This document shows, one piece after another, positions 8,380 through 15,936 of a DNA stretch of 64,000 bases. The stretch's first letter is position 1. Every line of letters starts with the position of its first letter. The DNA lies in the NCBI GenBank assembly GCA_946481275.1, contig CAMLMV010000029.1:15548-79547 (forward strand). The letters run 5' to 3'. The stretch is from an uncultured Massilia sp. GTDB taxonomy: Bacteria > Pseudomonadota > Gammaproteobacteria > Burkholderiales > Burkholderiaceae. The position numbers were made by a program, and so were the translations under genes. Below the pieces are notes generated by a model, which was not told where the DNA came from, ran no database searches, and saw only the letters and a program-made list of their open reading frames with translations.

Positions 8380-9757
8380 CTTGCGTCTTGCTTTCCGGGG
8401 TGCTCGGTAGATCGAGATTCAGTGAGAGGGTCGCGCGCGAGATGGCCGCGATGTGCGGATCGTCCAGCGGGATCATTTCGTCGGCGGAGTCGAAGCGCAC
8501 GGGCAGGCGCGCCAGTTCGGCGGTCGGACCCTGCAGGTTGGCTTCGGCCGGATCGCCCAGCAGCGGCAGCAGCGAGGCGCGGTACGATGCGACGGCAAAG
8601 CTGGCCGGCAGCAGCGATTCCTGGATCGGCACGCTCTTCGGTGCGCCCTCCGCCATGACGGGGAAGTTGTCCAGGTTGGCGAAATCGGCGAGGCGGCGGA
8701 TCCAGTCGTCCAGCTCCGCCTGCATCGCCGGGTTGTCGTTGATGGTCATCGGTGCGTCCTCGCCGTTCGGCAGGCCGCCCGGCGCCATGGGCGCGACGCG
8801 TTCCATCATGAGTTCCGTCTCGGCCACGTCGATCATCTCGGCCGGCGTCGTGAACAGCGGGACGACCGGGCGGTCGATCGCGTCCTCGGCCAGGCTCGCG
8901 AGATCGTCGTGCGCCAGCAGCCAGCGCTTGATGTCCGTCGTCGACAGGCCGGACTGGCCCAGGTGCACGCGCTGGCGCTCGATCTGGTTCAGCGCGCGCG
9001 AGAACATCCCCTGCATGTTCAGGAGCTGCGACTGGGCACGTCCGATCGCCTGCGCGGCGCGGTGCGTGGCGGAGTCGGCGCGCTCGTCGGACGTGATGGC
9101 GCGCAGGATCACGGAACCCTTCTCCACCCAGTCGCACGCCATGTGCCACTTCGCCTGCGACGCGCGCAGGCGGAATTCGGAACCGGACGCGATCGCATCG
9201 CGGAATTCCTCGTGCAGCTCGACGAGGCGGCCCAGCAGGTGCTTCAACTGGTCGACGGTGACGCCGCCGACGGCCTGCGCACCCGCCACCTGCGACAGCA
9301 GGAAGCCCATCTCGGCCTCGTCCTCTTCCGGCTTGCCGAGGGCGAGCAGGGTGTCGAGTGCGGCCAGCACGTTGCGCGCCAGCGGCGTGATGCGGTAGAC
9401 GGCGGCCGGGTTGTCCCACGCGAGCAGGCCGTGCGTACGCAGGCGGCCCAGCACCGTCTCCAGGCTTTCCGGGATCAGGTAGGCGAACTTCGTATTGATG
9501 TCGGCGCGCGAGAAGGCGGAGTCCGTCGTGTCGGACGCGAGTTCGCGCAGCACGAGCAGGCGCACGACGACGCCGTCCTGCGAGCCGTGGAACAGCGCGG
9601 TGAACGCCTGCAGCATGGGCTGCGCACGCTTGAGGTGATATACCTGCTCGATCTCGTCCGGCGCCACTCCGTCCTGGAAGTGCGTCTGCAGCGGGTCGAG
9701 CTCGTCGAGCGCTGGGATTTGGGAGTCGGCGGCGGTTGCTGCCAGGTTGTCGATCAT
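8372..9757 (-). CDS. MukF/MksF/JetA-like kleisin subunit of SMC complex
   Basis: 461 residues from the ATG at 9757 (MIDNLAATAADSQIP). A longer frame is open to a TTG at 9841, but the ATG is preceded by GGTAAG and the extra residues look non-coding. The N-terminal third is a winged-helix domain (SRADINTKFAYLIPESLETVLGRLRTHGLLAWD), as in MukF/JetA. The middle is helical, and the C-terminus ends with short segments rich in hydrophobic and acidic residues that could bind the SMC head. It is the first gene of the operon. The kleisin assignment is by architecture and gene order; no strict motif exists. No JetD-like nuclease gene lies on either side. Confidence 0.65.
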   Translation of the reverse strand: MIDNLAATAADSQIPALDELDPLQTHFQDGVAPDEIEQVYHLKRAQPMLQAFTALFHGSQDGVVVRLLVLRELASDTTDSAFSRADINTKFAYLIPESLETVLGRLRTHGLLAWDNPAAVYRITPLARNVLAALDTLLALGKPEEDEAEMGFLLSQVAGAQAVGGVTVDQLKHLLGRLVELHEEFRDAIASGSEFRLRASQAKWHMACDWVEKGSVILRAITSDERADSATHRAAQAIGRAQSQLLNMQGMFSRALNQIERQRVHLGQSGLSTTDIKRWLLAHDDLASLAEDAIDRPVVPLFTTPAEMIDVAETELMMERVAPMAPGGLPNGEDAPMTINDNPAMQAELDDWIRRLADFANLDNFPVMAEGAPKSVPIQESLLPASFAVASYRASLLPLLGDPAEANLQGPTAELARLPVRFDSADEMIPLDDPHIAAISRATLSLNLDLPSTPESKTQDE

Positions 9758-9958
9758 CGTAAGGCTTACCAGTCTGCTGTCGCGCGCGGCCTTCTGGGCC
9801 ACGGGCGCGGGGGCGTCAGTATAACAGTTAAGGCTTGGCAACTAATACGGAACGCCCGCGTACGGTTCACAACTGGTGAATATGCAACGGAATCGAAGCG
9901 GCGCTTGACTTGCCAACATTGCAACATCAGGCGCGCGCCCCTCTGGGCCCGACAGCGC

Positions 9959-9977
9959 GATAATGAACATTGTTATC
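9959..9977. promoter_or_regulatory. Fur-box-like 19-bp palindrome
   Basis: GATAATGAACATTGTTATC matches the classical 19-bp Fur consensus GATAATGATAATCATTATC at 15 of 19 positions, with both outer arms intact. It lies 27 bp before the ATG of the small secreted protein, between the divergent promoters of that gene and the SMC operon. Iron control is inference from the match alone. Confidence 0.45.
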
Positions 9978-10004
9978 TTTACATCATCAACAAGGAGGAA
10001 TGCC

Positions 10005-10445
10005 ATGCAACGCACACTTGCGGCCGCGGTTGTGTCCACCCTTCTGGCCGCCTGCCTGACCCCGGCCGCCGTCCTGGCGGCACCTACCCCGAAGCAGCAG
10101 AACGGCATCACCTACGTCAACGGCGGCGTCGGCGAGGAAGAGCAGGCCGCGATGAAGGCCCAGCGCGCCGACTACAACCTGCTGCTGACCTTCGCCACCA
10201 AGCAGAGCGGTGCCTACCGGTCCGACGTCCAGCTGGACATCATGGACGCCAAGGGGGCCAGCCTGGTGACCGCGGCAAATACGGGGCCGATGTTCTTTGC
10301 CAAGCTGCCGCCAGGCACGTATCGCGTCAGTGCGGCGGCCGAGGGCAAGACGTTCAAGCGGACCGTCAAGGTGGGGAATGCGCCCAAGGAAATCGTGCTG
10401 CATTGGGAAAATGACAATCCGGATGATCCCGGGCCCCAAGACTGA
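10005..10445 (+). CDS. Small secreted protein with carboxypeptidase-regulatory-like fold
   Basis: 146 residues. The start is fixed by a strong AAGGAGG at 9992-9998, 6 nt before this ATG; an earlier in-frame ATG at 9963 lacks one. Residues 1-26 form a Sec signal peptide ending near VLAAP. The mature part has a beta-sandwich pattern: VQLDIMDAKGASLV, then LPPGTYRVSAAAEGKTFKRTV. That 'PPGxYxVxA' turn is typical of transthyretin/CarboxypepD_reg-like domains. The C-terminus is acidic (NDNPDDPGPQD). Probably periplasmic, no catalytic residues visible, function unknown. A Fur-box-like site upstream hints at iron-responsive expression. Confidence 0.8.
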   Translation: MQRTLAAAVVSTLLAACLTPAAVLAAPTPKQQNGITYVNGGVGEEEQAAMKAQRADYNLLLTFATKQSGAYRSDVQLDIMDAKGASLVTAANTGPMFFAKLPPGTYRVSAAAEGKTFKRTVKVGNAPKEIVLHWENDNPDDPGPQD

Positions 10446-10590
10446 GCCGCCGGAAGAGCGCGAACGCATCGCGCGCAACCTGCACGACACCATGCTGCAG
10501 ACGTTCCAGGGATTCGTGATGAAGGTAGAGACGATCGTGGCCGGACACGGTGCCTTGCGCGCGTCCGCTCCTCCGGCACATCCATTATGA
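10423..10590 (+). pseudogene. Remnant of a sensor histidine kinase (HisKA_3 H-box)
   Basis: In the +1 frame, a 55-codon ORF encodes PPEERERIARNLHDTMLQTF followed by QGFVMKVETIV. This is the phosphoacceptor helix of NarL-type sensor kinases (consensus ER.RIARDLHDTLLQ.FQG); the predicted phospho-His codon is near 10483. The frame closes at TGA 10588-10590. No HATPase domain, PAS domain or membrane segment is found on either side, and the segment overlaps the last 23 bp of the preceding gene. It is best read as a fragment left by deletion of a kinase gene. A translated micro-protein is possible but unsupported. Confidence 0.7.
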
Positions 10591-10621
10591 TGAGGCACAT
10601 CCAGTTCACGTTGCCCCATCC

Positions 10622-11719
10622 ATGACGCAATCGCCGCCGCCTTCGCCCCCCTCCCCGCAGACGCCATCCTACTCGCTGCAGCAAAAGGTCTTCCTCTGGT
10701 TGCTCGTGGTGGTGACGATCGCCTTCGGCTGGATCCTGCTGCCCTATTCAGGCGCCATCTTCTGGGGCGTCGTGCTGGCGATCCTGTTCGCGCCGCTGCA
10801 CAACCGCATGCTGGCGGCCACCGGACGCAAAGCGAACGTCGCCTCCCTGCTCACGCTGCTGACGATCGTCGTCATCGTCATCCTGCCGGTGTCGCTGGTG
10901 ACGATGTCGCTGGTGAACCAGGCGCTCGGCATCTACAAGCAGGTCGGCACCGGGCACATCGACGTCGGCCGCTACTTCAGCCAGATCGTCGGCGCGCTGC
11001 CGCAGTGGGCCGTCAGCCTGCTCGACCGCTACGACCTGTTGAGCCTCGCCATGCTGCAGCAAAAGCTGTCGGCCGAAGCGGCCAGGTTCAGCCAGATCGC
11101 AGCCGTGCACGCCATCGACTTCGGGCGTAACACGATGGACTTCCTGATCGGCCTGGGCATCATGCTCTACCTGCTGTTCTTCTTGCTGCGCGACGGCCGC
11201 ATGCTGGGCGCGCGCATCAAGGCGGCCGTGCCGCTGAGCCGCCGCTACAAGGGCCGCCTGTTCGAGAATTTCACGACCGTCATCCGCGCCACCGTCAAGG
11301 GCAACGTGCTGGTCGCGGTCGCGCAGGGCATGCTGGGCGGCGTCGCGTTCTGGTTCCTGGACATCCAGGCGCCGCTGCTGTGGGGCACCGTGATGGCCGT
11401 GCTGTCGCTGCTGCCGGCGATCGGCGCCGCGCTGGTCTGGGCGCCGGTCGCCATCTACCTGCTGGTGAGCGGATCGACGTGGGAAGGCATCGGCCTGATC
11501 GGCTGGGGCATCGTCGTCATTGGCCTTGTGGACAACATCCTGCGTCCGCTCCTGGTCGGCAAGGACACCAAGCTGCCCGACTACCTCGTGCTGCTGTCGA
11601 CGATCGGTGGCATGGCATTGTTCGGCCTGAACGGCTTCGTGATCGGGCCAGTCGTGGCGGCGCTGTTCGTCGCGTGCTGGGAATTGTTCGACTCGGCCGA
11701 GGAATTCCACGTCGACTGA
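10622..11719 (+). CDS. AI-2E family (PerM/TqsA-like) membrane transporter
   Basis: 365 residues from ATG 10622 (MTQSPPPSPPSPQTPSYSLQ). A short proline-rich cytosolic tail is followed by about eight membrane segments: two near the N-terminus (VFLWLLVVVTIAFGWILL and the next helix), one near residue 75, then a soluble loop, and a C-terminal bundle with IGLGIMLYLLFFLLRDGR and VDNILRPLLVGKDTKLPDYL. The latter, 'D.ilrP.l.g....l', is the AI-2E transporter signature. Members export small molecules, and some act in Na+/H+ exchange; the substrate cannot be predicted. Its 3' end overlaps the convergent regulator gene by 139 bp. Confidence 0.9.
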   Translation: MTQSPPPSPPSPQTPSYSLQQKVFLWLLVVVTIAFGWILLPYSGAIFWGVVLAILFAPLHNRMLAATGRKANVASLLTLLTIVVIVILPVSLVTMSLVNQALGIYKQVGTGHIDVGRYFSQIVGALPQWAVSLLDRYDLLSLAMLQQKLSAEAARFSQIAAVHAIDFGRNTMDFLIGLGIMLYLLFFLLRDGRMLGARIKAAVPLSRRYKGRLFENFTTVIRATVKGNVLVAVAQGMLGGVAFWFLDIQAPLLWGTVMAVLSLLPAIGAALVWAPVAIYLLVSGSTWEGIGLIGWGIVVIGLVDNILRPLLVGKDTKLPDYLVLLSTIGGMALFGLNGFVIGPVVAALFVACWELFDSAEEFHVD

Positions 11720-13173
11720 TTGCTCGCGACGGGCAGAGTGACACCGGCCAGCCGCTCAACCAGCGCATCGATCCGCTCGGCCGGCACCTGCGCGTAACCG
11801 AGCATCAGCCCATTTACCGGCGTCCCGCCCGGCACCGCATGCGCCGACAACGCATTCACGACGATCCCTTGCGCCCTCGCCCGCCGTACGATCTCCACGT
11901 CCGCAGTGCCATCGTCGGGCAGACGCAAGGCCAGATGCATGCCCGCCGAAGCGCCTTCGACGACAGCGTGCCCGCCCAGGTGCCGCCCGAGCGCCTCGAC
12001 CAGCGCATCCCGCCGCTGCCGATACAGCCGCCGCATCCGCCGCAAATGCAGCGCGAACTCGCCGCTGCGTAAAAACTCCGCCAGCGCCAGCTGCTCCGCC
12101 GTCCGCCCCGCCGCCGCAGCTTGCGCCCGCATGACCGCCAGCTGCGGTGCCAACCCGGGCGGCACGACGACGAAACCGATGCGCAACGCCGGGAACATCG
12201 TCTTGCTGAACGTGCCGCAGTACAGCACCGGCGCATCCGCCACGAGACCCTGCATGGCCGCCAGCGGCGGGCCTTCGTGGCGGAATTCGCTGTCGTAGTC
12301 GTCCTCGACGATCAGCGCCCCCGCGGCTCGCGCCCCGTCGATGAGCGCCAGGCGCCGCGCCGCCGACGTCACCACGCCGATCGGGTACTGGTGCGACGGC
12401 GTCGTGTAGATCAGCTTCGGGCGGCGCGCCGTCCAGTCGTGAAGAGACGGCGCCATGCCCTCCCCGTCGACCGCGATGCCCTCGACGACCAGGCCGGCGC
12501 CCCGGAACGCGGCCAGCGCGCCGCCATAGCCCGGGTTTTCGATCCAGGCAATCTCTCCCGCGTCGGCGCAGGCGTGGGCGCACAGGTCGAGGCTCGCCTG
12601 CGTGCCGTCCGTGATGAATACCTGGCCCGGCTCGCACACGACGCCGCGCGACGCGCGCAGGTAGTCCGCGATGGCCGTGCGCAGCGCCGGCTCGCCGGCC
12701 GGGTCGCCGTAGTTCAGCTGCGCAAAGGTCAGGCCGCGCCAGGCGCGGTCCAGCAGGCGGCGCCACTGCGCCAGCGGGAATGCGCGCAGGTCGGGCACGC
12801 CGGGCGTGAACGGCAGCGCGACACTGGCGGTGCCGTTCACTGTCCGCAGGTTCTGCGCGCGGCGCGCGAGGCCGGCCTGCGGCACGTCGGCGCTGCGGCG
12901 GCGGGGGGCCGGCGCGATCCCGGCGACCACGGTGCCGCGCCGGTCCGGGATGACGAAGCCTTCGCAGGCCAGCTGCTCGTACGCATACAACACCGTGTTG
13001 CGGGCGATGCCCAGTTCCTGCGCCAGCGCACGCGTGGCGAGCAGGCGCGTGCCGGCGGCCAGCGTGCCGTCGCGGATCGCGGCGCGCAGGCATTCGTGCA
13101 GCAATCTCTGGCGCGGCCAGGCGTGATGCGCGTGGTCGCGGCCGAAGGCGTCCAGCAGCAGGGAATAATCCAT
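11581..13173 (-). CDS. MocR/PdxR-family transcriptional regulator (GntR HTH + aminotransferase fold)
   Basis: 530 residues. The N-terminal GntR winged helix (~20-85) has LATRALAQELGIARNTVLYA. From ~110 there is a class-I aminotransferase domain with YCGTFSKTMFPALRIGF, where the Lys binds PLP. Such proteins sense vitamin B6 or amino-acid/PLP adducts. The ATG has GGAG 7 nt upstream. The gene is divergent from an FMN-binding oxidase-like gene, the usual target arrangement. The C-terminus runs about 45 residues past the normal MocR end into the antisense of the AI-2E transporter gene (tail NQSTWNSSAESNNSQH, Ser/Asn-rich), which suggests that the original stop was lost. Confidence 0.9.
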   Translation of the reverse strand: MDYSLLLDAFGRDHAHHAWPRQRLLHECLRAAIRDGTLAAGTRLLATRALAQELGIARNTVLYAYEQLACEGFVIPDRRGTVVAGIAPAPRRRSADVPQAGLARRAQNLRTVNGTASVALPFTPGVPDLRAFPLAQWRRLLDRAWRGLTFAQLNYGDPAGEPALRTAIADYLRASRGVVCEPGQVFITDGTQASLDLCAHACADAGEIAWIENPGYGGALAAFRGAGLVVEGIAVDGEGMAPSLHDWTARRPKLIYTTPSHQYPIGVVTSAARRLALIDGARAAGALIVEDDYDSEFRHEGPPLAAMQGLVADAPVLYCGTFSKTMFPALRIGFVVVPPGLAPQLAVMRAQAAAAGRTAEQLALAEFLRSGEFALHLRRMRRLYRQRRDALVEALGRHLGGHAVVEGASAGMHLALRLPDDGTADVEIVRRARAQGIVVNALSAHAVPGGTPVNGLMLGYAQVPAERIDALVERLAGVTLPVASNQSTWNSSAESNNSQHATNSAATTGPITKPFRPNNAMPPIVDSSTR

Positions 13174-13175
13174 CG

Positions 13176-13235
13176 TGGCTCCATGAAATCGTGTGGCTCT
13201 GGATCTGTTGCTGGAGCCATCACGGCCATTATAGT
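13176..13235. promoter_or_regulatory. Divergent MocR operator (three TGGCTC-type sites) and promoter
   Basis: TGGCTCCA at 13176, TGGCTCTG at 13194 and TGGAGCCA (inverted) at 13212 are spaced exactly 18 bp apart. MocR regulators are known to bind direct repeats in divergent promoters. The third site overlaps a rightward promoter, TTGCTG 13208-13213, 16 bp, TATAGT 13230-13235. The first touches the ribosome-binding region of the regulator gene itself, so autoregulation is likely. Confidence 0.55.
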
Positions 13236-13263
13236 GCGGCTTCCACCCACATTATCGAGGCCA

Positions 13264-13902
13264 ATGAACACTGCTCCTTCCTCCCGCACCCAGGTCAAGC
13301 GCGGCGCAAACAAGGCGTCTTACGACCCTGCCCTGCTGCACGCCATCGTCGATGCCGCCTACGTCTGCCACGTCGCGTTTACCGATGCGCGCGGCACGCA
13401 TTGCATCCCCACCGCCTGCTGGCGCAGCGGCGACTACCTGTACATCCACGGGTCGAACGGCAGCCGCATGCTGCAGTGCCTGATGGAGCAGGATTGCTGC
13501 GTGACGATCACGCATGTGGACGGCCTCGTGCTGGCACGCTCCGCCTTCAATCATTCGATGAATTACCGCAGCGCGATGGTCTACGGCCGCTTCGAGGTCG
13601 TCACGGAAGACGCCAAGCGCCAGAGCCTGGCCGACTTCATGGAGCATCTGGCGCCGGGCCGGCAGGCCGAGATCCGCCCGGGGAACGACAAGGAATTCGC
13701 GGCGACGACCGTGATGCGCATCGCGCTGCTTGAAGCCGCGTGCAAGGTGCGCACCGGCCCGCCCGACGACGACGCGGAAGACATGGGCATCGCCGCGTGG
13801 GCCGGCGTGCTGCCGCTCCACGAGGCGCGCGGGACGCCCGTGCCGGACGCGCATTGCGCGGTGCCGGCACCGGCCTACGTGAAGGACTGGGCTACTTCTT
13901 GA
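13264..13902 (+). CDS. Pyridoxamine 5'-phosphate oxidase-family FMN-binding protein
   Basis: 212 residues. It opens with SYDPALLHAIVDAAYVCHVAF and continues RGTHCIPTACWRSGDYLYIHGS and MLQCLMEQDCCVTITHVDGL, the FMN split-barrel pattern of the PNPOx-like family that is often paired with MocR genes. The second half (IRPGNDKEFAATTVMRIAL) matches the same family. It is cytoplasmic, and its flavin chemistry or vitamin B6 role is not established for this subgroup. Its promoter lies within the three-site operator shared with the divergent regulator. The 3' end overlaps the next convergent gene by 11 bp. Confidence 0.85.
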   Translation: MNTAPSSRTQVKRGANKASYDPALLHAIVDAAYVCHVAFTDARGTHCIPTACWRSGDYLYIHGSNGSRMLQCLMEQDCCVTITHVDGLVLARSAFNHSMNYRSAMVYGRFEVVTEDAKRQSLADFMEHLAPGRQAEIRPGNDKEFAATTVMRIALLEAACKVRTGPPDDDAEDMGIAAWAGVLPLHEARGTPVPDAHCAVPAPAYVKDWATS

Positions 13903-14650
13903 CGATGCGTTCGAGCGTCTGCTCGACGTAGTCGCGGTCGTTGTCCGTGAAGCGCAGCTTGACCGGATACCACTCGTGGCCAGGGGCCAGCCAGATGTCG
14001 AGCGTCTGGTCCCTGGAGCCCGGCGGCGGCGCGCGCATCACGTGCACGGCATCCACTTCGCCCAGCGACGCCCCGGCCTGCACCTTTTCGCGGCCCACGA
14101 CGCGGAACGTCCACGGGTCGGCATCGTGCGGGCCGACGACGAAGAACTGCCATTCCGACCCCGGCCTGAATTTATCCTTCGCGGCGCGGGCGATGGACAC
14201 CAGTTGCCACGAGATCGATACGCGGTCCTGCTCGCCGCCCTTGATCGGATACGTCTTGTCGCCCTCGCTGAACGTGATGGTCTTGCCGTTGCGGTCGAAC
14301 GCGGCCGTCGTCGGGTCCTTGCGGAAGCGCTTGTCGTAGTACTCGGTCGGTGCCAGGCCCCAGTTGTCGACGATGCCCGTGCTGCGGTTTTCCGTCAGCT
14401 TGCCCAGCAGCGCCACGCGCGACTCGGCGCTGACCGAATATTTACTGTCGCTCGCGCGCCAGGTGAGCGTTGCATCGCCGCTCAGGTTGAAGCCGCGCTG
14501 GCGTGCGCTGATGGAGTAATTCAGGTCGGCCGACGGCGGCAGGTCGAACGGGCGCTTGATGGCCGGATGTTCTTCCGCCGCGACAGCATGGCCGCCCAGC
14601 GTTGCCATCAACATTGCCCCTGCGCCTGCCATTCTTAAAACATTTTTCAT
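13892..14650 (-). CDS. DUF3108 domain protein, exported
   Basis: 252 residues. Residues 1-24 are a signal peptide (MLMATLGGHAVAA), so it is periplasmic. The body is the DUF3108 beta-rich domain: FDLPPSADLNYSISARQRG, GDATLTWRASDSKYSVSAES, TPTEYYDKRFRK-type segment, and the closing LDIWLAPGHEWYPVKLRFTD. The family is seen in many proteobacteria with no defined biochemistry; some members occur near cell-envelope genes. It is the second gene of a pair and starts 1 bp after the stop of its paralogue, so they are co-transcribed. Confidence 0.85.
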   Translation of the reverse strand: MKNVLRMAGAGAMLMATLGGHAVAAEEHPAIKRPFDLPPSADLNYSISARQRGFNLSGDATLTWRASDSKYSVSAESRVALLGKLTENRSTGIVDNWGLAPTEYYDKRFRKDPTTAAFDRNGKTITFSEGDKTYPIKGGEQDRVSISWQLVSIARAAKDKFRPGSEWQFFVVGPHDADPWTFRVVGREKVQAGASLGEVDAVHVMRAPPPGSRDQTLDIWLAPGHEWYPVKLRFTDNDRDYVEQTLERIVKK

Positions 14651-14651
14651 A

Positions 14652-15812
14652 TCAGCTTCCTGCTTGTTGAATCACGATTTTGCTCGCGGTCTGGGTTGTT
14701 ACGGCCCCGCTCGCCTCGACGTTGCGGATCTGTACCGGATACCAGCCGTAGGCCGGCGCCAGCCAGAGTTCCAGGCGCGAGTTGTATGAGCCGGGTTTCG
14801 GTGGGCGCACGAGGTGCCACGTGGCGATGCGGCCCAGCGGCGTGTCGAGCTGTTCCTGTCCGGCCACCGTAAAGGTGAAAACGCTTGCGTCGCGGTCTTC
14901 GCCGACAAGGATGTCGATATTTCCCGACAATTGTTTCGAATCACCGCGCGCGATGGCCGTCAACTGCAGCGGCACGCTGGCTTTATCCTGCGCGCCCGGC
15001 ACGAGCGGGTACGTCAGGCTGGAGGCCGAAAACGTCAGCGTGCCGTCCTGGCGATTGAAATGCGTCGCCGTCATGGCGCGCCCGCGCCGCTTCTCCGTCA
15101 TCAAGGTGGGGACGAATCCTTCGTCTCCAACCGTGCCCTCGCTCGTGAGGGTGAGCAGGTTCACGTGCGCGAACACGACGCGGATGCCGGCCTCGATCTT
15201 CACGCGGTAGCTGGACGGCGTCACCCGCCACGACAACAATGCATCGCCGCTCCACTTCGTGCCGTTCGCGTCCGTGCGCGCGACGTCGAGCGTGATGTCG
15301 GCCGAAGGCGGCATGTCGACCTTGTAGCGGCGCGCTTCCGGCGCGGCCGGCTGGGGCTTCGGTGCCGCTTCCGGCTCGACCTGGGCCCGGGGTACCGCAT
15401 CCTGTGCCGTGGATTGTACGGTGTCTGCGCCGGCGGCGGCGCCGCCCTGCCCCGTTTGCTGTCCCGCCGCATCGGGCGCGGCGAGACCGTCCGATTCCGG
15501 CGTCAAGGAAGGCGCTGTCGCGTCGGGCTGGCCGGGCGGTGGCGCCGCGGGCACCACGGGCTCCGGCTCGATCTCGGGCAGCGGCGGCGGCGTCAGTGCC
15601 GGCTGCGGCGGTGGCACGGGCGGCAGCGGACGCGGCCGCGGTGCCTCGACCAGCTCGGCCGTCATGAGTGCGCGTCCCGTGCGCGCGGACGGGTCGGGCA
15701 CATGGCCCATCTGGCGCATGAACCAGATGAACACGAGCACATGCAACAGGATCGTGAGCGCGCCCAGCACCAGTTGCCGGGGGCGTCGGGTCGTGGCGTA
15801 TGCGGGGCTCAT
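14652..15812 (-). CDS. Membrane-anchored DUF3108 protein with Pro-rich TonB-like linker
   Basis: 386 residues from ATG 15812 (MSPAYATTRRPRQ); a further in-frame ATG at 15878 is less likely. One N-terminal membrane helix (LVLGALTILLHVLVFIWFMR) precedes a ~100-residue Pro/Ala/Glu-rich linker (PPVPPPQPALTPPPLPEIEP), the layout of a TonB-like periplasm-spanning stalk. The C-terminal DUF3108 domain ends LELWLAPAYGWYPVQIRNVE, parallel to the downstream paralogue. The anchored and the free copy may act together in the envelope; that is inference from tandem arrangement. Confidence 0.8.
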   Translation of the reverse strand: MSPAYATTRRPRQLVLGALTILLHVLVFIWFMRQMGHVPDPSARTGRALMTAELVEAPRPRPLPPVPPPQPALTPPPLPEIEPEPVVPAAPPPGQPDATAPSLTPESDGLAAPDAAGQQTGQGGAAAGADTVQSTAQDAVPRAQVEPEAAPKPQPAAPEARRYKVDMPPSADITLDVARTDANGTKWSGDALLSWRVTPSSYRVKIEAGIRVVFAHVNLLTLTSEGTVGDEGFVPTLMTEKRRGRAMTATHFNRQDGTLTFSASSLTYPLVPGAQDKASVPLQLTAIARGDSKQLSGNIDILVGEDRDASVFTFTVAGQEQLDTPLGRIATWHLVRPPKPGSYNSRLELWLAPAYGWYPVQIRNVEASGAVTTQTASKIVIQQAGS

Positions 15813-15936
15813 CCGCCTAGTGTAGCCGGTCCGCCCGCGCACTGCCCGCCTGCGCTTCCAACCATCGCATCCAACCATATCTATGTCGGCTCTTATTTAT
15901 CTGTTACGCTAGCGGCCACCAACCAGGGAGACCACC

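Noticed and set aside
12121..13902. A 593-residue plus-strand frame that includes the FMN-binding protein
   Set aside because: Only the part from 13264 is coding. The upstream part is the antisense of the MocR gene and the operator region.
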